DNA from: Sipunculus nudus
Lineage: Eukaryota > Annelida > Sipuncula > Golfingiida > Sipunculidae
Assembly (NCBI GenBank): GCA_026874595.1
Contig: CM049321.1
Location: 47,297,797-47,361,796, forward strand
DNA: 64,000 bases
Reading direction: 5' to 3'
The notes under the pieces are model-generated. The model was given only the letters and a program-made list of their open reading frames with translations, had not been told where the DNA came from and searched no databases. The position numbers and the translations under genes are program-made. This document shows positions 10,564-21,413 of the stretch, piece after piece. Each line of letters begins with the position of its first letter. Within the stretch, counting starts at the first letter, position 1.

Positions 10564-11107
10564 CTGAAATACAAGTAAATATATAAGCAGCTTAGTAACC
10601 GGACATTACGCGTGTTACTCCTGGGTAATTGTCACCGCATTTTATATTTACAGATCTTTATTTAATAAATGTATTAGCCGATCATTTGTTGTTTAAAGGA
10701 CGTAGCATATTATTTTCTAGCTTTCACAGTATCCATGAGCATGCGCACTGGGCGTTCTTCCCTGACAGTCTGTTGTTGTGTATTGCAAAGTGTAAAGCAA
10801 TGCAGACCCTTTTAAGGATGAGCCCCAAGGGTGGGATTTGAGGTTTAAACACCCCTTACTGGGAGAACTGCCTCTATTTTAGAACGTTTCTCGATAATTA
10901 GTATTAACCAATTCCCCACTTCTATTCTTACACTGTTGACCATTTAACGGTTTTTGTTTGAATGAGTTAATGTGTAACCCCTCCCTCGAGAAAATTTTGG
11001 ACCCAGCCCTATACCGTAGCTACGGCAGTTACCTCTTACTAGCTTTTTGAAACCACCAAGCGATTAATGGGATCAGTGGAAGTCTCCCCCGAGGCATGCA
11101 ACTGACC

Positions 11108-11395
11108 AGGGGCGTCAATACAGGGGGGATGGGGGGGGGGGGGGTACCCCCCCAACTTTTAAGCAAGGGGGATGATCAATGTAATTACCCCCTCATATTC
11201 AGAGAATGATATTTATATGTTGGAAAAGAAATATATTAATAATTAGAATTTAAGGACTTTGGTTCCATTTCTAAAATTGTGAACTATTATATATCTTAAC
11301 CTGGTATAGAATTAACATATACTAGAAACATAACACCTTATTTTTTTAACTTATACTTAATTGTAATATATTTGAAATGTGTCACAGAGACAATA

Positions 11396-11465
<70 letters not shown>
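11108..11465 (+). mobile_element. Interspersed repeat 'GGGCGTCAATACAGGGGG ... (TA)n', copy 1
   Basis: It begins GGGGCGTCAATACAGGGGG with a G/C-run head, continues through an AT-rich body with CAGAGAATGATATTTATA, and ends in GACAATAAAAGG followed by about 32 TA units. A second copy in the same orientation is at 59089-59507. No coding region. Confidence 0.78.
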
Positions 11466-11468
<3 letters not shown>

Positions 11469-11689
11469 CACCAATGTATATATTTGTGTGTGTAAAAAAG
11501 GTTTGGTCCCAACTTTGATACTAAGAGGGAGGACTAAATCATTTTAGGAGGGGTAGTTATTATTAACATGATTTTTTCATTAATTGATATACCAAACTCA
11601 ATATTAGTATATACAAATAGGTGTCGCGAGCTTTGCGAAAAAGGTATGTTACAGTAATAACTCAAAGATAACCCGAGAGTGGAACTTAC

Positions 11690-11767
11690 TGGTTTTGTAA
11701 TGTCCAGAGACATCTCTGACATGGCTTCTGTATCCGTCATGTCATCCTGGGACACAGTTAACGTATT
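11690..11767 (-). CDS. RhoGEF coding exon 5 (aa 1470-1495)
   Basis: A 78-nt exon between acceptor gtttttacag| and donor ACCA|gtaagt, phase 0 at both ends. It encodes an acidic, Met/Thr-rich 26-residue linker (MTDTEAMSEMSLDITKP) just before the cysteine motif. Its size and symmetrical phase would allow skipping without a frameshift. Confidence 0.82.
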
Positions 11768-12442
11768 CTGTAAAAACAAAACTTTCCATAACTTCATGGT
11801 TCCATACACTGTCCATTATCACATGTAGGTTAGTAATTAGCTTTATGATAAATTATTATTCGGTTATGAGCAGTACCCACATCAAATGACTTACGTTTTT
11901 AAATAATCATCAGATTATGTTATTATACCTGTACCAATAACAAATGGCTTAAAATGTAAAAATGTTAAATTGCATAACCAAATAAAGTTATTTTTTGAAA
12001 TATGACATAAACCTTTGTCAAATGACAAAACATCCCTAAACTGAAAATTAATTCTTAAAATATTACATTATTTTATGTTGTGTCCATACCATGAACATTT
12101 ACCATCATAATTTAACAGCAGGAATCACTGAAATATATTTATTTTGTGTATCAGATCATTATATATTAGAGGATACGAAGAACAAGACGCATATATGCAT
12201 GAATTATTTTAATTGTGTAACATTTTTAATACATGTACCCGTAGGGGAAAATTATTTGATTTTTTATTTCAAACTGTAAAAAATACTGAGTTCCGATTGG
12301 TTTTCAATATTTTTGTCTATTTTGTTTTTATGTTATATTTCCCTACTTACTGAAAGGACGTGACGTTAGTGTCATATGACCTTTAAGTCTGATAACGTAA
12401 AACCGAATTTCAAGTATACTTTTTAATGAGCGAATTTAATAC

Positions 12443-12550
12443 CTGATCTTGATCGTTTAGCATATGTTCCTGCGTGTACAAGATATGTGACAGGCCGGTT
12501 CGTCTCCTTGGCAACGGGGACTGTGATGGCGACGATTGCCATGGCAACCA
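12443..12550 (-). CDS. RhoGEF coding exon 4 (aa 1434-1469)
   Basis: A 108-nt segment between acceptor ttgtag| and donor CAG|gtatta, open in the phase-0 frame that links exon 3 to exon 5. It encodes 36 residues including SPSQSPLPRRRTGLSHILY and ends LNDQDQ. Evidence is splice sites, phase and GC contrast with the AT-rich intron, not homology, so it could be alternatively spliced: skipping it keeps the frame. Confidence 0.72.
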
Positions 12551-13537
12551 CTACAAGGTATTCACATAAAACACCACCATACTAAGCATGCAGTTACCGA
12601 AAATAAAAGAAGCTAAACATATATGACAAGTTAACCCGATTACTGCTGATTACTTGATCCGTATAATATGTTAGTATATGACGTAAAATATGTTAGTATA
12701 AAGGTAATACGTACACTTTTAACCGCAGTAACAAAATGAGTCTGAGAGAATCATGTTGATCTTTCGTTCAAGAATATAAAATGCTTTAATGAAATTTAGC
12801 AGTAGATACGGGTTAACTTGCATATATATCTATGTTTATTCGTATACGCTTTGTCAGTAGTGGACTGCATTAAGCATAGAGATGGATGTAATCAAAGCAA
12901 GTGCATACTATGCCACACAAAATACAACATATTAAAGTAAGGTAAAAAGACCCCTACTACATAAAAATATGAACATAAAAAGCAGAAACCTGAGTTATAC
13001 AGATTGTAGAAAAGTATGACTATAAAAAATGCAGCATGGTATATTTTTTGTACGAACAGATGTAAAATTTGTTTTGTTTTTTTTTTCTTTTAATTGGTTT
13101 GACTTCAAAAAGAACCAAAGAGGACTATTACTCACAGTCCTGTTGATATGATTGGTGATTTTAATAGACGTCACTTGATTTTGGCAAGACTTGCTCAGTA
13201 TGGGATTTTAAGCTTAAATGGGAGAAGGGAATTTGATCTTATCACATTCAAACGACACTATCAAATTGCTTTTATTTTAGCGTTTTGGTAATATTCCTCA
13301 ATCCAAACTGGCGGAGATGCAATAAAAATGTCAATATTTGTAAAGGGCGCAATATAAAATAAGTATATCAGGCGTTTGCTTACAAATCTGGTGAAAAATA
13401 AGTCGAAAAATGAAGGCTTTCTTTAGAAATGTAAAGTCATAAGTAAAAAATACAGACAAAAAGTAAAATTGCCACATGACCCCTAAGTGCAACACACTAA
13501 AACAATGCATGCACGAGATAATTCACGGAGAGATCAC

Positions 13538-13749
13538 CTCAGCCTCGGTTTCGATGCTCTCCGATGCCAGCGACACCAGGGAGGGCGCCTTGACGACCGA
13601 CATTTTGCGGCGGGCATCCTCCAGGAAGCTGAGGATTTCCTGCCGGGAAGACCGGGAGAATCGTTTCTTTGGGGCCGGGGACAGCGACTCCTCTGGGACA
13701 TCGGCGAGTTTTACCGGACCTGGAGCCTGGAGGAGTCCTGGTGACTCCG
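13538..13749 (-). CDS. RhoGEF coding exon 3 (aa 1363-1433)
   Basis: The acceptor ttaacag|CGGAG and donor GCTGAG|gtgatc bound 212 nt. Entering in phase 1 gives an open frame with PKKRFSRSSRQEILSFLED and then ARRKMSVVKAPSLVSLASES. The other two frames either stop or give biased shadow peptides. The segment is basic and Ser-rich with one predicted helix (EILSFLEDARRK), which could be a regulatory helix upstream of the DH domain; that role is inference. The exon is more GC- and CpG-rich than its introns. Confidence 0.85.
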
Positions 13750-13806
13750 CTGTTAATACACGTATATAAAGATATTAAGTATAAACTCAAGGTAAAGACA
13801 GTAGCA

Positions 13807-13809
<3 letters not shown>

Positions 13810-13840
<31 letters not shown>
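13810..13840. repeat. (TA)n microsatellite
   Basis: A short pure TA run about 60 bp upstream of the exon 3 acceptor on the minus strand. Confidence 0.9.
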
Positions 13841-13842
<2 letters not shown>

Positions 13843-13912
13843 TAGAAGAGCCCTGCACGTACACACCGTGCCTTTTACAAGCATCCGTGGATTAGGAAGA
13901 CACAGAATTTGA

Positions 13913-14190
13913 GTTGTAATGAGCTTTTAAACGAGCATATAATGCACAAAATTAGTTCCAATGAGTTTCTTTGAGCTTACAATGAGTTAAAATGAGTTGC
14001 AGGGGGATACAAAGAGTTGCAATGAGCTTACAATCAGAAACAATGAACTTGCAATAAGTTTTGATGAGCTTACAATGATTTACAATAAGTTGAAGTAAGC
14101 TTTTAATGATTACAATTGCAGTGAGATACAATGCTTTGCAATGAGCTTAAAATCAGTTCGAATTAGTTTACAATGAGTTACAATAAGCCC
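13913..14190. repeat. Degenerate ~11-bp minisatellite, TTACAATGAG-like
   Basis: More than 20 imperfect units of TTACAATGAGC/TTGCAATGAGT fill the interval with drifting spacing. It is intronic (between exons 3 and 2) and non-coding. Confidence 0.8.
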
Positions 14191-14404
14191 TAATTATGGG
14201 CACTATTAGTATTTGGTCCCTTCTTAACAGGGACCACGCTCGCAAAAGATTTATGACTCGCACACACATACACACATGTATCACCGGACAATTGAAAATG
14301 CAGACCAAACTCTACATTCAAGTCACAAGACGCAACATTTATTTACACAACATTCATATTCCAAATAACATTCCTGGAAAACAACTGATTGAGCATGCCA
14401 GGGT

Positions 14405-14640
14405 ATTTGTGTGTGAGAGAGAATGAGACCGACAGACAGACAGACAAACAGAGGGAGACAGACAGAAAGTGTGTATGTGTGAGTGTGTGCGTGTAGCATA
14501 CATTTCTTTGAGAGTGATTGACTCAGCATGCCAGTGAGTGTGGGTGTGTGTATATTTGCGTTTTAATCTGCATTTCTTGGACAGTGATTGCTCCAGTATG
14601 CAAGGGTGTGTATGTGTGTATATATATATATGTTGTTACG
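14405..14640. repeat. Mixed GACAGACA, GTGTGT and TATATA simple repeats
   Basis: Stretches of GACAGACAGACA and GTGTGTG with a short TATATA run, interrupted by a repeated AGCATGCCAG / CAGTATGCAAGG phrase. Low complexity only. Confidence 0.7.
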
Positions 14641-14786
14641 GGGTGAACATAAAAGCGGACTGAACTGGCGAGAAGCTTGCTTTACTAGCGAAGCGGTTGG
14701 TTCGCCGGACTTGTGCGCCACCGACCTGGGTTCGACTCCCGGATCGGCCCAGGATTTTTCCCCTCAACAATTTGCCTTCGTAACAA
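14633..14786 (+). mobile_element. SINE-like tRNA-derived unit with inverted termini, copy 1
   Basis: An A-box-like TAGCGAAGCGGT and a perfect B box, GGTTCGACTCC, are spaced as in a tRNA. The unit begins TTGTTACG and ends CGTAACAA, exact inverted repeats. It has no poly-A or other SINE tail. It is intronic, between exons 3 and 2. Confidence 0.8.
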
Positions 14787-14904
14787 AATGGGGGCTCGTC
14801 TAATGTGACAGTTAACTTTGTGGCCCAGGGAATAAGCTCACCAAAGTGTGACTCCTGGGATAATTAGTCTTGTTCTGATAGCAGAACGCTCTTAAGATGG
14901 GATA

Positions 14905-15044
14905 TGTTACGGGGTGACATAAAAGCGGACCGAACTGCTTTTCTAGCGAAGCGGTTGGTTCGCCGGACTTGTTCGCCACCGACCTGGGTTCGACTCCGGG
15001 ATCGGCCCAGGATTTTTCCCCTCAACAATTTGCCTTCGTAACAA
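14905..15044 (+). mobile_element. SINE-like tRNA-derived unit with inverted termini, copy 2
   Basis: This is a close match to copy 1 in the same orientation, lacking about 14 bp near the left end (the GGCGAGAAGCTTGC segment). The same TGTTACG...CGTAACA ends are present. About 120 bp of non-repeated sequence separates the two copies. Confidence 0.8.
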
Positions 15045-15072
15045 TGTGTGTGAAATCTGGGTTTAAACCTAC

Positions 15073-15226
15073 GTTTCTTGGACAGTGACACATTCTGTAC
15101 TCCGGGGGACGAGTCAGTTCTGTAGAACGGGTCGCTCCTGTACTGTCGTCGTTCTCTGGTTCCTTTCTTTCGGCTTTCTTCGGATTTCATGTCGGAAACA
15201 TCCGAGATCGACCGTGAAACTGACGT
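15073..15226 (-). CDS. RhoGEF coding exon 2 (aa 1312-1363)
   Basis: The minus-strand acceptor tttcag|ACGTCAG continues the phase-0 frame left by exon 1. The donor AAAC|gtaggt ends the exon in phase 1 (154 nt). It encodes a Ser-rich stretch and then a basic run (SRKKGTRERRQYRSD), part of the linker between the disordered N-terminus and the catalytic half. No domain is recognised. A SINE-like unit ends at 15044, only about 29 bp from the donor. Confidence 0.82.
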
Positions 15227-15902
15227 CTGAAATGTATGTTATTTCTTAGAATCGTCAAAGAAAATATTCTTATCTCAATGTCAATGTTATAAACAATTTT
15301 CATTTTCCATTATATATTTTAAAACACAGAAAAAATAGTTAATATGTAATTGAACTCGACGGTTTTTTTACGTGGTCACATCCTATATTAAAAGCGTAAG
15401 GTTTATAAAGACATTAAAAAAAAGCTCTAAGGCATATGTACTGGCCTCAATAACACATATTTTAACCAGTGTATGTTCATAGTATTGGAAATTATGCTAC
15501 TTAAATATTAATATATGACTGCTATACATTGCTTGTGGTTACAACATGTAAATTTGGCTCTTTGCCTCAAGTGCATATAAACAAATCTACATACATCTGG
15601 GAAATGTAAAGCTATAAGAAATGTATAGTATTGTGTTAACATAAATGTGTCTCAGATATAAAATTATGTGATATTATGAAACATGATACTGTAAAATGCC
15701 ACTTACGGGCATATCTGGGTCGTGTTACTGGTAGTGGTAATGTTAGACTTTATACGACATGTCGTGAAATTCTGAGTCAAAATAGTGCTTGCGTTAGTCC
15801 GATAATCGGCCGCCAGGATTTCATTCTATATAAATAACGCCTGAGTCTAGAACTGTGTATCAAATGTCGATAATATTCATGTACATCAAAGCCAGCACCT
15901 AC

Positions 15903-18900
15903 CTCTGACGGGTCATCAACACTTCTCTGATCTTGTGAGATTCTCATGAAGAACTGAAGTTTTCCTTCGGAGCACGACTCGTGGAGTGAACTATCATAGT
16001 ATCCCTCGTCCCCTCTGGGACTGTTAGAACATGAAGACGACACAACCGTTCTGAACTCGTCCACATTATCTATGAACACGTCATCATCCCCTAATTGGTG
16101 TCTAGGTGAGGAGGGACAAGAGTTATCTCTATCAGAGGTGCTACTTCTCCTATCCGTGGAAACACTTTCGACTCTGATTGAAATTGGGCTTGTTTTATAC
16201 GTGGGAGAATCGTTAAGCTGCAAAGACGTATCCTGTGCGGTCGACGATCCCAGAAACCAACTGTTCCTCTCAGCTTGCAAAGCTAGCCTTCTCTTCCTCA
16301 GATTCGTATGACTAGATGGGGCGTTTGAGCCTGGTGAGGAAACCTGGTTTTGATCAGGCATAGCTTGATTATCATTGGAGTCAGTATCAGTACCAAAGGT
16401 ATGGAGTCCATGCTCGTTTTTGCATTGTAATTTCTCACTCTCAGCTCGAACAGTATCAGACGTGGTTGAAGTATGGTCACTTTCATCCTTTCTCTCTGAG
16501 CTGTTTTTTAATCCTTTCCTTATTGGTTTGAGTAAACGCTCCGCTAACACCCTGAGACTGTTCGATCTCTTGGCTCCGGAGCTTGATCTTTTACTTCCAC
16601 GTTCTGGAGAAGACCCAGACTTCCCTGGGCAAGAGTCAGAAGAGATAGTCTTTGAAGTGTGAGAGACGGTATTTTGCAAATCCCCATGCTTATGACTCTC
16701 CTTTAATTGACTCTGTGTTAGCCATTTATTAATAAACACGTTTTTATTTAAAAGGACCTCAAGTCGGTCACAGACTGATTTCTCATACTCCTCCTTAGCT
16801 TTTACTTCCGGATCTGTATCACTAACTTCCGTTTCCGTTTCATGCACAGAAAGTTTAGCTTCACTAAACTCCTCCGTTGGTGACTTAACCCCAGTGGCTT
16901 TGTCTATACCTCTATCATGCGATTGTTTCAATACATTTGCCTCATTTTTGTTACCAGTTGGACTTTCCCTACATGGGAATATAATCTTTGAAGTGTCTGA
17001 GAGCTCATTAGATAAATGTTGGACATGATCAAATAAATGTGCAATATTTGTGTTATGGCCATCACTTTCACAAAGAGGAATAGCGTTTTCCTGACTTCGA
17101 GTGCAATTTTTGAAAACGTGTTCATTATGGTTTAACGTTAACTCTTTCCTTTCTTCTTGATCACAAAGCTGAGGACTGATCACTTTTTCGGTAAAGGAAG
17201 CACTAGTACTGCGGCTATTTGACAAATCAGAATATAAAAGCTCAGGAGCATTTTCGAATGAACCACTCTTGTCCTGAGCTCTATGAGACAGTTCTGTAGA
17301 TAATCGTTCAACACAACTAAATATATCATCAATCTCTTCATTGATAGTGACGTCATTTTCGTCATCGGATATTTCGCTGTCGATATCTGACCTTTGTGTA
17401 TGTGGATCTAGTCGGTGACCTTTTATCCTGGGACTTTGTCCATTATCAGTTGCCAAATGCGGCCTAACCATTTCAGTTCTATCACAGTCTCTTAGCCCAG
17501 TTTGTTTTGCTGTGACGAGGGAAGTTTTGCTGCCACTTATGGTAAACGCATTGCCAGATAAACACAGCTCTTGCTGTGTTGTACTCGCTATTGTTGTGCA
17601 AATATGTTTTTCTGCACTCTGTGTATGACTTTTATATGAAGCGTTAACTTCTCCAGTTGTATTCTCGTTTCTTGGAGCTATGGCATGCAGGATAGGATCA
17701 CTACCATGCGATTCATTATCACCAAATTTTCCTGAGATACAACCGCTTTTCCTGGTTGGCAAATGTTGCAAGTTCTTTACACTGGATCTGGTATCATGTG
17801 TGTTAGTATTTTGTGCAGGGAAGGCCGAGGAGGCACTAAAATTGACTGATTCACTTCTCCGGGTAATCTCAAGAAGTAGCCTAGGTTGTTCACTTTTCAT
17901 TTCTGTCTCATGGTCGTATGCAGCGCTCATACTGTCCCCTGGTACACTTGTTACGTTTTCCGTACTTTTTATGATTTCGACCTCTCCACTGGGGTGATTG
18001 CGGACATCATTAGTGCCACCATTCTGCGAATGTGCAACTGGACAAGTTGGGACCTCGCCAGTACGACCAAGCCTAGAGTCGTCACTTGTTTCCACGAGTC
18101 TTGTTTCTTCCGAGCCAATGTCCAAATTGCTTCCAGATGAATGTCGCATTGTACTTGGATCGTTTCCAGGTGAGAAGTCACCCAGGAATCCCTGTGTACA
18201 ATCAAACAGATTAATGTGCTTATTGACGCGGGTTGTATTAGTGACTGTTCTCCTTGCTTCTTCTACACTTGAGCCGCTAGCGTTATTTGTTCCAGCTTTA
18301 CGCTCTGCTGCGGGTGTGCCTTTAGTGTTTAGGGAAGTTCTTGTGCCTGGATAGGCAGCGTGATATGTATCAGCACCAACAATGCTTAAATCTCTTTGTC
18401 CGCTACTGATTGCTTCTATACGCATAGCTTGTGCTACATGAGTATCCTTAGAGCACTTTACTGCGGAGATTCTGTCGCTTCCTAGTGGGTTAATCCCATT
18501 TTTCACACCTGCAGTAGAATCGGTTTCCATGGAGCATACTGACTCAGGTTCACATATGTCCAGGTGTGAATAAATAGTTTCCTTCAGGCCGGCACTGCCC
18601 GGGTTTTTGTCTTTATTATCTATTTTTGCCTTGGAGGTATCAACATGAAAGCTGCCTCCAGGGTCATGGTTCTTTTTGTTGTCTTCTGTTAAGTCTACTG
18701 CGTTTTGTCGCACCAGAACCTGACTAGGTTCTTCTATCTTAATAGCGTCAGGAATTCTTTCCTGAAGGTCAGTACCAGACCGCGTGATGTCGCCATGTGT
18801 CTGTTTAGTAAATTTTGGACTGTCATTCGTTTTCTCTGCACGAGCTTTACTCAATAATTCTGAGGTTAAATGAGTAAAGTTTTCCTCAAAGCTTTCACTT

Positions 18901-19835
18901 GATTCACCGCCAAATTGTTTAAACCCTTTAACAGAAATCCCGGCGTCAAATGATAACCTAGGCGACACTTTATTGTTTAAGTATTTAGCTCTCATTCTCG
19001 CCAAGTGTTCCCCTGCCGCTTTTGCCGAGTCACTACGTTTGACTGTGGCGCCCCCTAGGCAGCTCTCGTTCGGGTCTTTTCGCCTTCTTGCTTTATATTC
19101 ACTGAAGCTTGGTATCTTTAATTTTCTGAGTCTTGCACTTCTGTCATTTGCTCTGTCCGATAAACAACTAGATTCAGTGTCTGTACAGTTTACGAAACTT
19201 AGGTTCAGACGTGGTACCGTATCCGAATGCTCCTCCTTGCCTTGTATTAAGAACTGTTGACTTCTTGTGGGAGTCCCATTGTTGTGCTTCAGCTGTGGGA
19301 TCTTGCGCAGATCTGTTGGACATGCCTCCTCAAACGAGGTGCTGCTCAATGAGGAATCTCGCGAGACGCGAGAATCTCGAGAGAGAGTTTCCTCCCTGGA
19401 CGACCTCCGTGAACACACAGATTCTCCCGTCACAGACGGAGTCGATTTTTTCGGGGATTCCCCGATGAAGTCTGTCGCTTGAACTTCACAGCTCGCAGAA
19501 CACCCTATACCATCCCGATCTCCACTATAAGCCCGGCTTTCGACGGAAGTGTCAATAGAACGTCTACAAACAGTTTGTTTGATAATTGTCCTTGATATAA
19601 ACTTCCTTTGAGCCACACTTCCTATATTATCTATACTATGCGTGGGTGAGAAACCAGGATGACACGAGTTTCGGTTGATGAGATATCGGGGTGATTGGGA
19701 TCCGCTCTGCGTCCCGTGGCGGTTTGGGTCTTTGTGGAGTTGGCGTAGAAGAAGCCTCTGTATGAGTGGGTTGTTTAGGAGGCTGGTGGTGCGGGGCAAC
19801 GATAGATCGTCGTCTCTAGCGTCTATTTTCTCCAT
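15903..19835 (-). CDS. RhoGEF coding exon 1: giant Ser/Thr-rich N-terminal exon (aa 1-1311)
   Basis: The ATG at 19835 has a strong context (A at -3, G at +4) and an in-frame TGA two codons upstream, which fixes the start. A single open frame runs 3933 nt to a strong donor, CAGAG|gtaggt, at 15903, leaving phase 0. Reading past the donor gives only 42 more codons. The protein is hydrophilic, rich in Ser, Thr, Asp, Glu and Asn, with no recognisable fold: a long disordered regulatory region is inferred. A short motif, (V/F)xxL(S/T)xEL(S/L), appears near residues 320-328, 842-850 and 938-946. A basic, potentially amphipathic helix with AERLLKPIRKGLK lies near residues 1097-1112, next to RSNSLR, a possible 14-3-3 or phosphorylation site. 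A 1311-codon exon among exons of 78-230 nt is unusual. Confidence 0.9.
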
Positions 19836-20073
19836 CTTTCAGATTATCTCCGGTTTCAGGAAAACATCCCTTAACAAATTGTAACTAAATTCATTCTCCT
19901 TTGTCAAGCAAAGTTCCCTTTTAATTTATTCCCTGATAAGCGCATAGTAACATTTTTTTCATATTTTGTATTTTGTATTCCCACAGTTTTGTTGGAATCC
20001 TTCAGTGTTGTCTTTGGCATCGTTTTCCTATATTTTCTGTTGCGTCCGAGTTCATATTCTTAAACATCTATAC
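19836..20073 (-). other. Probable 5' UTR of the RhoGEF gene, ending at a splice acceptor
   Basis: Upstream of the ATG the minus strand has an in-frame TGA at -6. About 238 nt upstream lies tttcttttattacag, a good 3' splice site, with exon starting at about 20073. This suggests the ATG exon is preceded by a non-coding exon further right. No TATA box or CpG-rich promoter is seen at 20-21 kb. Confidence 0.5.
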
Positions 20074-20524
20074 CTGTAATAAAAGAAATGTAGAATAAAT
20101 TATTTCAAATGTTCTTTTTTAATTATGGTGGTTTCGATATAAATTATAGCTAATGAAGCATACATACATATGGTCTTTTATCATGCATGGCTCTACTCGG
20201 AGTTGTGGCGAAGTTTCTAAATAATCAAGCGTAGTAGTTTCATATTCTGATCTCGAAACTTTTAAAAGTTATTGTAATTTTGTTCCTTTTTGTCTGGTGG
20301 AAACTATCAATAATTGAATAACTTTTAACATGTTTTACCTTTATGAGCAGGTGCCAATTACTAACAGAATATTACAAATTAAAACATAATATATACCATG
20401 ATTTGCCTAGCAACAGGAGCTATAAATGTAATTAACCAATATAGTAAAAGCATGTTTGAACCTACCTAAAAGATACATGATTATCTAAATATTTCCATTT
20501 AAATTGCCTTTAAGGATGTTTGTT

Positions 20525-20655
20525 TTGGACTCCGACTAGGACTTCGAATCGGGTTATAAATGACTCGGGCTCGAAGGTGGACTTGGACTCGCTCCTCAAG
20601 GAATCGGACTGGGTATCGAGTGGCCTGCACTCGGACTCGGATAGTGTAGACTCGA
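20525..20655. repeat. Degenerate GGACTCGGACTCG minisatellite
   Basis: Repeated phrases ACTCCGACTAGGACTTCG, ACTCGGGCTCGAAGG and ACTCGGACTCGGA in a ~6/12-bp rhythm, GC-rich within an AT-rich region. Confidence 0.65.
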
Positions 20656-21343
20656 CTACATCACTGCTAATCAGTTTATTAAAGGTGCAGGGATAACATG
20701 ACATGCATAAACATTTTTGTAATTTATAATGGAATCTAAAAAGTTAAATCTTTATAATAAATTAAAGATGCATGTTTGTTCTTCTAAGCCATAATGACAA
20801 ATATTTGTTTAACAAGGGTTTCTTAAATAAAATGTTTTAAATATGGGAATAGACGTTTCAGCAAATAACATTAACACTATGAACCTAGAAAATATTAGCT
20901 TGAACGGTTTTCATATTCGTGTTATAAAAACCTATATGACTTCATTTGAAATTTTATTGGACATCCATTTTCTCAGAAGCAAACAATTCAAAGATTTTTC
21001 TAATTATTTAAAAACGTTTTATTTTACATACCCTTTTTTAAATATTTCCTTTTTACCGTTGTAACTAATGATACGAACCAATTGTTAAAGTGTGTTATAT
21101 TATCCTAGACACCTTTAAGAAGTCATTTGAATTATTGCCATGTCATACTTACATTAATTCAACATTCATTCTAAATGTTTTAAATGTTCCAGGTATATGA
21201 AGCAAAAGTGGAACATGTAAACCGATCTTAATGCATAGCAATATGAAACTGTATTATCTCCATTTATATTTTCAAGTGACCGGATAGATCTAATGACAAT
21301 ATTTATGTTTTGCTAATAAAAGATATCGTTAACACACATAAAT

Positions 21344-21411
<68 letters not shown>
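21344..21411. repeat. Compound (TA)n-(GA)n microsatellite
   Basis: TA units interrupted by one ACATA, then about 17 GA units. Simple repeat. Confidence 0.92.

Positions 21412-21413
<2 letters not shown>

Larger units (their letters stand above)
201..20073 (-). other. Gene span: multi-exon DH-PH Rho guanine nucleotide exchange factor, 3' end outside the window
   Basis: Gene-level entry joining the eleven coding exons listed separately. Joined in phase they give 5427 nt (1809 codons) with no stop. Dbl-family proteins use the DH domain to exchange GDP for GTP on Rho-family GTPases, usually with an adjacent PH domain, and act at membranes or the cytoskeleton. Order here: long disordered Ser-rich N-terminus (1-1311), linker (1312-1495), Cys motif (1501-1525), DH (about 1535-1721), linker (1722-1755), PH start (1756-1809 and beyond). 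The target GTPase cannot be read. Minus-strand acceptor sequence at 20074-20076 suggests 5' UTR 19836-20073 spliced to an upstream non-coding exon. Introns hold the repeats listed below; 9600-10380 and 15240-15890 show nothing recognisable. The subfamily is unassigned. Confidence 0.88.

Noticed and set aside
14690-14755. Functional tRNA gene
   Set aside because: Good pol III boxes, but no complete cloverleaf can be drawn, and the unit is repeated with transposon-like ends.
15689-15720. Possible 21-nt micro-exon between coding exons 1 and 2 (acceptor ctaccag, donor GCCC|gtaagt, minus strand)
   Set aside because: It would begin with an in-frame TAA in phase 0 and truncate the protein. It is conceivable as a poison exon, but nothing beyond the two splice-like words supports it.
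16072-19482. Several 60-118 codon frames on both strands inside the giant exon
   Set aside because: All are shadows of the 1311-codon exon in other frames.
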